Origin: Pseudomonas sp. S35
GTDB taxonomy: Bacteria > Pseudomonadota > Gammaproteobacteria > Pseudomonadales > Pseudomonadaceae
Assembly: GCF_009866765.1 (NCBI RefSeq)
Contig: NZ_CP019431.1
Location: 2,666,001-2,730,000 of the forward strand
Length of the DNA stretch: 64,000 nt
Direction of reading: 5' to 3'
Under the pieces are notes generated by a model. That model was not told the DNA's origin. It did no database searches and was given only the letters and a program-made list of their open reading frames with translations. The position numbers and the translations under genes are program-made. This document shows, piece by piece, positions 60,419 to 64,000 of this stretch; positions within the stretch are counted from its first letter, which is position 1; each line of letters begins with the position of its first letter.

Positions 60419-61351
60419 TCATCGATCCCAGTAAGGCACCGCACCAAAACACTCAACGAAGTAATCAATCACCGTCCTCACCTTCAGCGACAACCGCCGA
60501 CTCCCAGGCCATAGCGCCGCAATCTGCTGGGGCTCCAGGGTGGTCGCGACCTCGTACTCCGTCAGCACGGCCTGCAGGGTACCGGCGCGCAGGCTTTCGC
60601 CGATCAGCCAGGATGGAAACACCACCAGCCCCAGGCCCTGTTCGGCGGCGTGAGTGAGCGTGTCGGCGTGGTTGCCGGTGATCGGGCCTTTGACGCTGTA
60701 GGGTGTCCAGTTGCCCTGGTTGCGACGCAAGAACCAGCGTTGTTGGCCGGTGATGCCTTTGTAGGCCAGGCACTGGTGGTTGATCAGCTCGTCAGGGTGT
60801 TGGGGCGTGCCGTGTTGCTTCAAGTAGGCCGGGCTGGCGGCGATCCGAAAACGCTGGGGCGCAAAGATACGCGCCTGCATGCTGGAGTCGTTGAGCACGC
60901 CGATGCGAAACAGCAGGTCGGTGCCATCTTGCAGGGGGTCGACGTAGGTATCGGTTTGCTGGATATCCAGTTGCAGCTTCGGGTAGCGCCGGCACAACTC
61001 CCCGAGCCAGGGTGACAGGTGGCGCTGGCCGAACACCATCGGCGCATTGATACGTACCAATCCGGCGGGTTCGCTGTCCTGCTCCTGCAAGGCCTGACCG
61101 GCGGCTTCCAACTGTTGCAGCATCAAGCGCGCATGCCGTCCCAACAGGCGCCCAGCCTCGGTAGGGCTCACCGCCCGAGTGTGGCGGTAGAGTAACTGCT
61201 GGCCGAGCGCCTGCTCCATCAGCTGGATCTGGCGCGAGATCGAGGAGGGCGCCAAGCCTTCGCGGCGCGCCACTTCGGAAAAACTGCCGTGGTCCAACAC
61301 GGCGACGAACAGGCGCAGTGCCTTGAAACTCAGTTCATTCAAACCCTGCAT
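60419..61351 (-). CDS. LysR-type transcriptional regulator
   Basis: The 310-residue protein starts MQGLNELSFKALRLFVAVLDHGSF and has a canonical winged helix-turn-helix (REGLAPSSISRQIQLMEQALGQQLLYR). The LysR substrate domain follows (FGQRHLSPWLGELCRRYPKL, GLGLVVFPSWLIGESL). GGAG precedes the ATG at 61351. Longer in-frame starts up to 61711 run through the divergent transporter gene and are rejected. It probably regulates the DMT pair that starts 118 bases away. Confidence 0.93.
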   Translation of the reverse strand: MQGLNELSFKALRLFVAVLDHGSFSEVARREGLAPSSISRQIQLMEQALGQQLLYRHTRAVSPTEAGRLLGRHARLMLQQLEAAGQALQEQDSEPAGLVRINAPMVFGQRHLSPWLGELCRRYPKLQLDIQQTDTYVDPLQDGTDLLFRIGVLNDSSMQARIFAPQRFRIAASPAYLKQHGTPQHPDELINHQCLAYKGITGQQRWFLRRNQGNWTPYSVKGPITGNHADTLTHAAEQGLGLVVFPSWLIGESLRAGTLQAVLTEYEVATTLEPQQIAALWPGSRRLSLKVRTVIDYFVECFGAVPYWDR

Positions 61352-61469
61352 TGAGGCTCCGTGCTGTGCGTTTTGCGCAAAGGTGTTGTCGGCATGCTCC
61401 CATTTATCGCACAGGACGGCCACTGGATAATGCGCGCCATCCAATCCTTTGTTCAAACGCAGGTGATGT

Positions 61470-61958
61470 ATGCAGGCCAGTTCTGTCGAGGGTGTGGCGC
61501 AAGCCGCGCCGAAAAACAACCTGTTGAGGTTGCTGTTGTTGCCGCTGGTGATCATGGCCGGTATGGGCCTGTCGGTGGAGGCCGGTTTACTTGGGCCCTT
61601 GGGCGAGCAGGTGGGGCATTTGTGGGCGACCTTGAGCATTTTTGGCGTGGGTTCGGCCATCCTGTTTTTGCTGCTGTTGTTCAGCGGCCCGCAAAAAGGC
61701 CCGGCGCTCACCGAGTTGCCACGCTGGCAGTTGATCGGCGGCTTCCTGGGCCCGATCTATGTGGTGGTGCTGACCCTGGCCACGCCGCATATCGGTATTG
61801 CCATGACCATGATCGCGATTCTGTCGGGGCAGGTGGGCAAGAGTGTGTTGATTGACCACTTCGGTTGGTTCGGTGCGACGCGCAAGCGCGTCAACGGTGA
61901 GCGCTGGATTGCCCTGGCGTTGATTGTGGTGGCACTTGTTTTGATTGCACGAGGGTAA
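61470..61958 (+). CDS. DMT-family half transporter (YdcZ/DUF606 type), first of a pair
   Basis: The 162-residue protein has five membrane spans (for example LLLLPLVIMAGMGLSVEAGLL and WIALALIVVALVLIARG) and the PRWQLIGGFLGPIYVVVLTLATP motif of the DUF606 family. It has a short soluble N-terminus. The next gene encodes a second, related half four bases later, so a heterodimeric carrier is likely. Substrate unknown. Divergent from the LysR gene. Confidence 0.88.
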   Translation: MQASSVEGVAQAAPKNNLLRLLLLPLVIMAGMGLSVEAGLLGPLGEQVGHLWATLSIFGVGSAILFLLLLFSGPQKGPALTELPRWQLIGGFLGPIYVVVLTLATPHIGIAMTMIAILSGQVGKSVLIDHFGWFGATRKRVNGERWIALALIVVALVLIARG

Positions 61959-61962
61959 GGCG

Positions 61963-62418
61963 ATGAATCTGATTTTGTTGTTGGTCGTGGTGGTGGCTGC
62001 GGGCGCAGTATTGAGCGTGCAGGCGGCCATCAACGGCCGGCTCGGCCAGACGGTCGGCGTACTGCGCAGCAGCCTGGTGACTTTCGGGGTCGGTGCCCTT
62101 GTCACGGCGTTGCTGATTTTCTTCTTCGAACCGGCCCAGGCGGTAAGCCTGTTGGACGTGCCCAAGTGGCAGTTGACCGGCGCGCTATTTGGCGTGGTGT
62201 ACATGATGGTGATGGTCGGCGCGGTGCCGGTTGTCGGCACGGCCGTTGCCACCGTCGCGGTGATCACCGGGCAGTTGGGCATGGGCATGCTGATCGACAA
62301 TTTCGGTTGGCTGGGCAACCCGGCCATTGAACTGTCGGGCAGTCGGGTGCTGGCGATGGGGTGCCTGGCCCTGGCACTGGTGTTCATGTACCGCAGTTCT
62401 ACCCGTCAGGCCGATTAA
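61963..62418 (+). CDS. DMT-family half transporter (YdcZ/DUF606 type), second of a pair
   Basis: The 151-residue protein has five spans and the matching motif PKWQLTGALFGVVYMMVMVGAVP, showing that it is a paralogue of the preceding protein. AAGG lies before the ATG at 61963. Its stop overlaps the 3' end of the small minus-strand gene by four bases. Confidence 0.88.
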   Translation: MNLILLLVVVVAAGAVLSVQAAINGRLGQTVGVLRSSLVTFGVGALVTALLIFFFEPAQAVSLLDVPKWQLTGALFGVVYMMVMVGAVPVVGTAVATVAVITGQLGMGMLIDNFGWLGNPAIELSGSRVLAMGCLALALVFMYRSSTRQAD

Positions 62419-62687
62419 GCGGTTTCCAACTCCAGCCGCAAGCTATGGTCGGACAGGCGCTTGCGGTCCTTCACTACCCCGCTGGTCCGTTTGCCCTCCA
62501 GCGCCAATACCAGTGTTTGCGCTGACTGCAGATCATCCGGCAGCGGCTGGAACACTTTCAGTACCAGCCAGCCGGGTCTGCGCTGCACGCTAACTTGGCA
62601 CTCGACATGCCTGGCCAGTGGCCCGAACAGCGTGTCCTGGGTGTAATCAATCCGCGCCTTGCCGTTGACCTGTGTGGGTAAAGCCAT
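62415..62687 (-). CDS. small hypothetical protein
   Basis: The 90-residue soluble protein (VNGKARIDYTQDTLFG, LVLKVFQPLPDDLQ, SDHSLRLELETA) has alternating strand-like sequence and no signal peptide or membrane span. GGAG is eight bases before the ATG, which supports translation. I do not recognise a family. It diverges from the AraC gene across 159 bases. Confidence 0.65.
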   Translation of the reverse strand: MALPTQVNGKARIDYTQDTLFGPLARHVECQVSVQRRPGWLVLKVFQPLPDDLQSAQTLVLALEGKRTSGVVKDRKRLSDHSLRLELETA

Positions 62688-62846
62688 AGGATGTTCTCCT
62701 TGATCAAGCCTGAGCGCGCGCGTCCCAGCGGCGCCATTGCACGTGGGGGGTATAAGTCAGTGATCATTGGGGCGGGTAAAAATTCACTCGGATTGTCGAG
62801 CGGTGGTCATTACCATGGCGGCTCACCCTTGCTTGATGTGCCCATC

Positions 62847-63611
62847 ATGGCCCTGGCCGCGCCCCCCGACCTCAGTGATCACGCCGTCCCCGTGCAGCCG
62901 CTTGCGCGCACTTACGCGCGAGGGTTGTACGTTGAGCCCCACAGCCACGATTGGGGCCAATTGCTCTACGCCATGAGCGGTGTGATGTGGGTCGAGACGC
63001 CACGCGAAGCCCTGGTGGTGCCGCCCCAGCGTGCGGTATGGCTGCCGCCGGGGGTGGAGCACGGGATTCGCGTGGTCTCGGATTTGCAAATGCGCAATAT
63101 CTACCTGCGTCCGGCGCTGGCGGCGACGCTGGACAGCCAGGTACAGGTGATCGAGGTTGGTGGGTTGCTGCGCGAGTTGATCGTCACGCTGGTGGACGAA
63201 GGTGACAGCGGCGATGCGGCGTATTACGACGCCGTGGTCAGCCTGGCCTTGCTGGAGTTGCAACGGGCACGCCGCTCGCAGATCCGCATCGCCATGCCCG
63301 TGGAGGCCGACCGCCGCCTGATCAGCGTCTGCCAGGCTGTCATGGCGACGCCGTCCCTGGACATCCCGTTCGAGCAGCATGCCGACGTGGCCGGTGCCAG
63401 CGTGCGCACCCTGGCGCGGTTGTTCCAGAACCACCTGGGCATGGGCTTCGCCGAATGGCGCCGTCAGGTGCAGCTGGCAACGGCGGTGGCGGAGTTGATT
63501 CAGGGCCAGTCGGTCAGTGGCATTGCCCGGTCCCTGGGCTACTCGCCGAGCAGTTTCAGCGACATGTTCCGCCGTGAGCTCGGTGTCGCGCCTTCGCAGT
63601 ACACCGGCTGA
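62847..63611 (+). CDS. AraC-family transcriptional regulator with cupin sensor
   Basis: The 254-residue protein has a cupin-like part (LYVEPHSHDWGQLLYAMSGVM, PPQRAVWLPPGVEHGIRV) and a C-terminal AraC DNA-binding domain (HADVAGASVRTLARLFQNHLGM, VSGIARSLGYSPSSFSDMFRRELG). It resembles the regulator at 56626 in architecture. The start at 62847 lacks a strong ribosome site; an in-frame GTG lies nine bases upstream, and the frame stays open to 62691 without family-like sequence. Confidence 0.9.
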   Translation: MALAAPPDLSDHAVPVQPLARTYARGLYVEPHSHDWGQLLYAMSGVMWVETPREALVVPPQRAVWLPPGVEHGIRVVSDLQMRNIYLRPALAATLDSQVQVIEVGGLLRELIVTLVDEGDSGDAAYYDAVVSLALLELQRARRSQIRIAMPVEADRRLISVCQAVMATPSLDIPFEQHADVAGASVRTLARLFQNHLGMGFAEWRRQVQLATAVAELIQGQSVSGIARSLGYSPSSFSDMFRRELGVAPSQYTG

Positions 63612-63699
63612 GGTTTGGCCGAAATCCTGAAGTACTTGGCCGATGCCTTCGGGACGGGCTCCCTACACTGAGCCCATCCACCCACACGGCGCAGCCCCC

Positions 63700-63873
63700 A
63701 TGAACTACCTGATTTCCCTCGCTATCGGCCTGTTGGTCGGTGTGATCTATGGTGCCCTGGATTTCCGCTCACCTGCACCGCCGGCCATTGCTCTGCTCGG
63801 CCTGATGGGTATGTTGGTTGGCGAAAAACTCTGGCCCGTGGGGCGACAGTTGGTCAGCGGTTGGTTGTCCTGA
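63700..63873 (+). CDS. XapX-domain small membrane protein
   Basis: The 57-residue protein has two hydrophobic segments (YLISLAIGLLVGVIYGAL, AIALLGLMGMLVGEKLWPV) and the RSPAPPAIALLGLMGMLVGE motif of the XapX (DUF1427) family. Function is unknown for the family. No clear ribosome site; an in-frame ATG at 63643 would add an unsupported extension. Confidence 0.85.
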   Translation: MNYLISLAIGLLVGVIYGALDFRSPAPPAIALLGLMGMLVGEKLWPVGRQLVSGWLS

Positions 63874-63904
63874 TGCCTTTTTCTCTTCGATGGATGTGCT
63901 GCCC

Positions 63905-64000
63905 ATGAAAGCCCTGCAATTTTCCGCCACCGGCGACCTCAACAGCCTGAGTTTCGTCGACGTTGCCACACCGGTGCCGGCTGCCGATGAGGTACTGGTA
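63905..64000 (+). CDS. start of a zinc-type alcohol dehydrogenase/quinone reductase, cut by window end
   Basis: Thirty-two residues are visible (MKALQFSATGDLNSLSFVDV, then PVPAADEVLV), the N-terminal GroES-like strand pattern of the medium-chain dehydrogenase family. The rest lies beyond the window. Family placement is from this short stretch only. Confidence 0.65.
   Translation, partial: MKALQFSATGDLNSLSFVDVATPVPAADEVLV

Noticed and set aside
61352..61711. 120-residue N-terminal extension of the LysR regulator
   Set aside because: It runs antisense through the DMT transporter gene; the conserved LysR N-terminus begins at 61351 with a good ribosome site.

Overview
The window is high-GC DNA with the gene content and repeat families of a fluorescens-group Pseudomonas. 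Indicators are the REP/REPIN-type repeats built on GTGGGAGGGGGC and GTGAGCGGGCTTG, a DING-type secreted phosphate-binding protein, cobF, MntH and a giant dermonecrotic-toxin-like protein. The species assignment is inference from gene content only.

Layout. Positions 1-4797 hold housekeeping and detoxification genes: an Old Yellow Enzyme fragment, a quinone reductase, a DoxX protein, an alpha/beta hydrolase, a zinc alcohol dehydrogenase and a small exported protein. Positions 4952-43525 form one large locus. Its gene order is the one I know from P. aeruginosa as PUMA3/Hxc/Pdt. It comprises a cell-surface signalling trio (vreA-vreI-vreR), a complete Hxc type II secretion system (hxcW, U, P, V, T, X, Y, Z, Q, R, S), a secreted DING protein, the 4170-residue two-partner-secretion exoprotein PdtA, PhdA and the transporter PdtB. 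After these come an ExbB/ExbD/TonB energy module, a porin, a coiled-coil protein, a YbjN-like protein, a PpiC isomerase and a LysR-type regulator. An IS256-family element with an 8-bp target duplication sits in the convergent gap between vreR and hxcW.

Positions 43585-48624 carry a 1679-residue toxin-like protein on the minus strand. Then come a histidine-phosphatase-like gene with cobF and a secreted esterase. A tandem array of about six 237-bp palindromic units lies at 50990-52400. It is followed by a periplasmic protein, a Kef-type K+/H+ antiporter, a deleted HigB-like toxin with its intact antitoxin, an EamA exporter with a divergent AraC regulator, and a DUF726-type hydrolase. The window ends with mntH, a LysR regulator divergent from a paired DMT transporter, a small hypothetical gene, a second AraC regulator, a XapX protein and the start of an oxidoreductase.

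How the main locus probably works. In P. aeruginosa, phosphate starvation through PhoB together with the VreI sigma factor turns on the hxc and pdt genes. Hxc exports DING-type phosphatases or phosphate-binding proteins, PdtB exports PdtA, and VreA/VreR gate VreI. Here I see Pho-box-like sites upstream of the DING gene, pdtA and phdA. The last two share a 27-bp motif with 22 identical positions, which suggests co-regulation of the exoprotein and of the phdA-pdtB-exbBD operon. Unusual points include a single nested palindrome between hxcQ and hxcR that is the same composite element as the tandem array, a Phd-transposase chimera (PhdA), an ExbB fused to a sugar-binding-like ectodomain, and a tandem pair of His/Cys-type domains at the C-terminus of the giant toxin.
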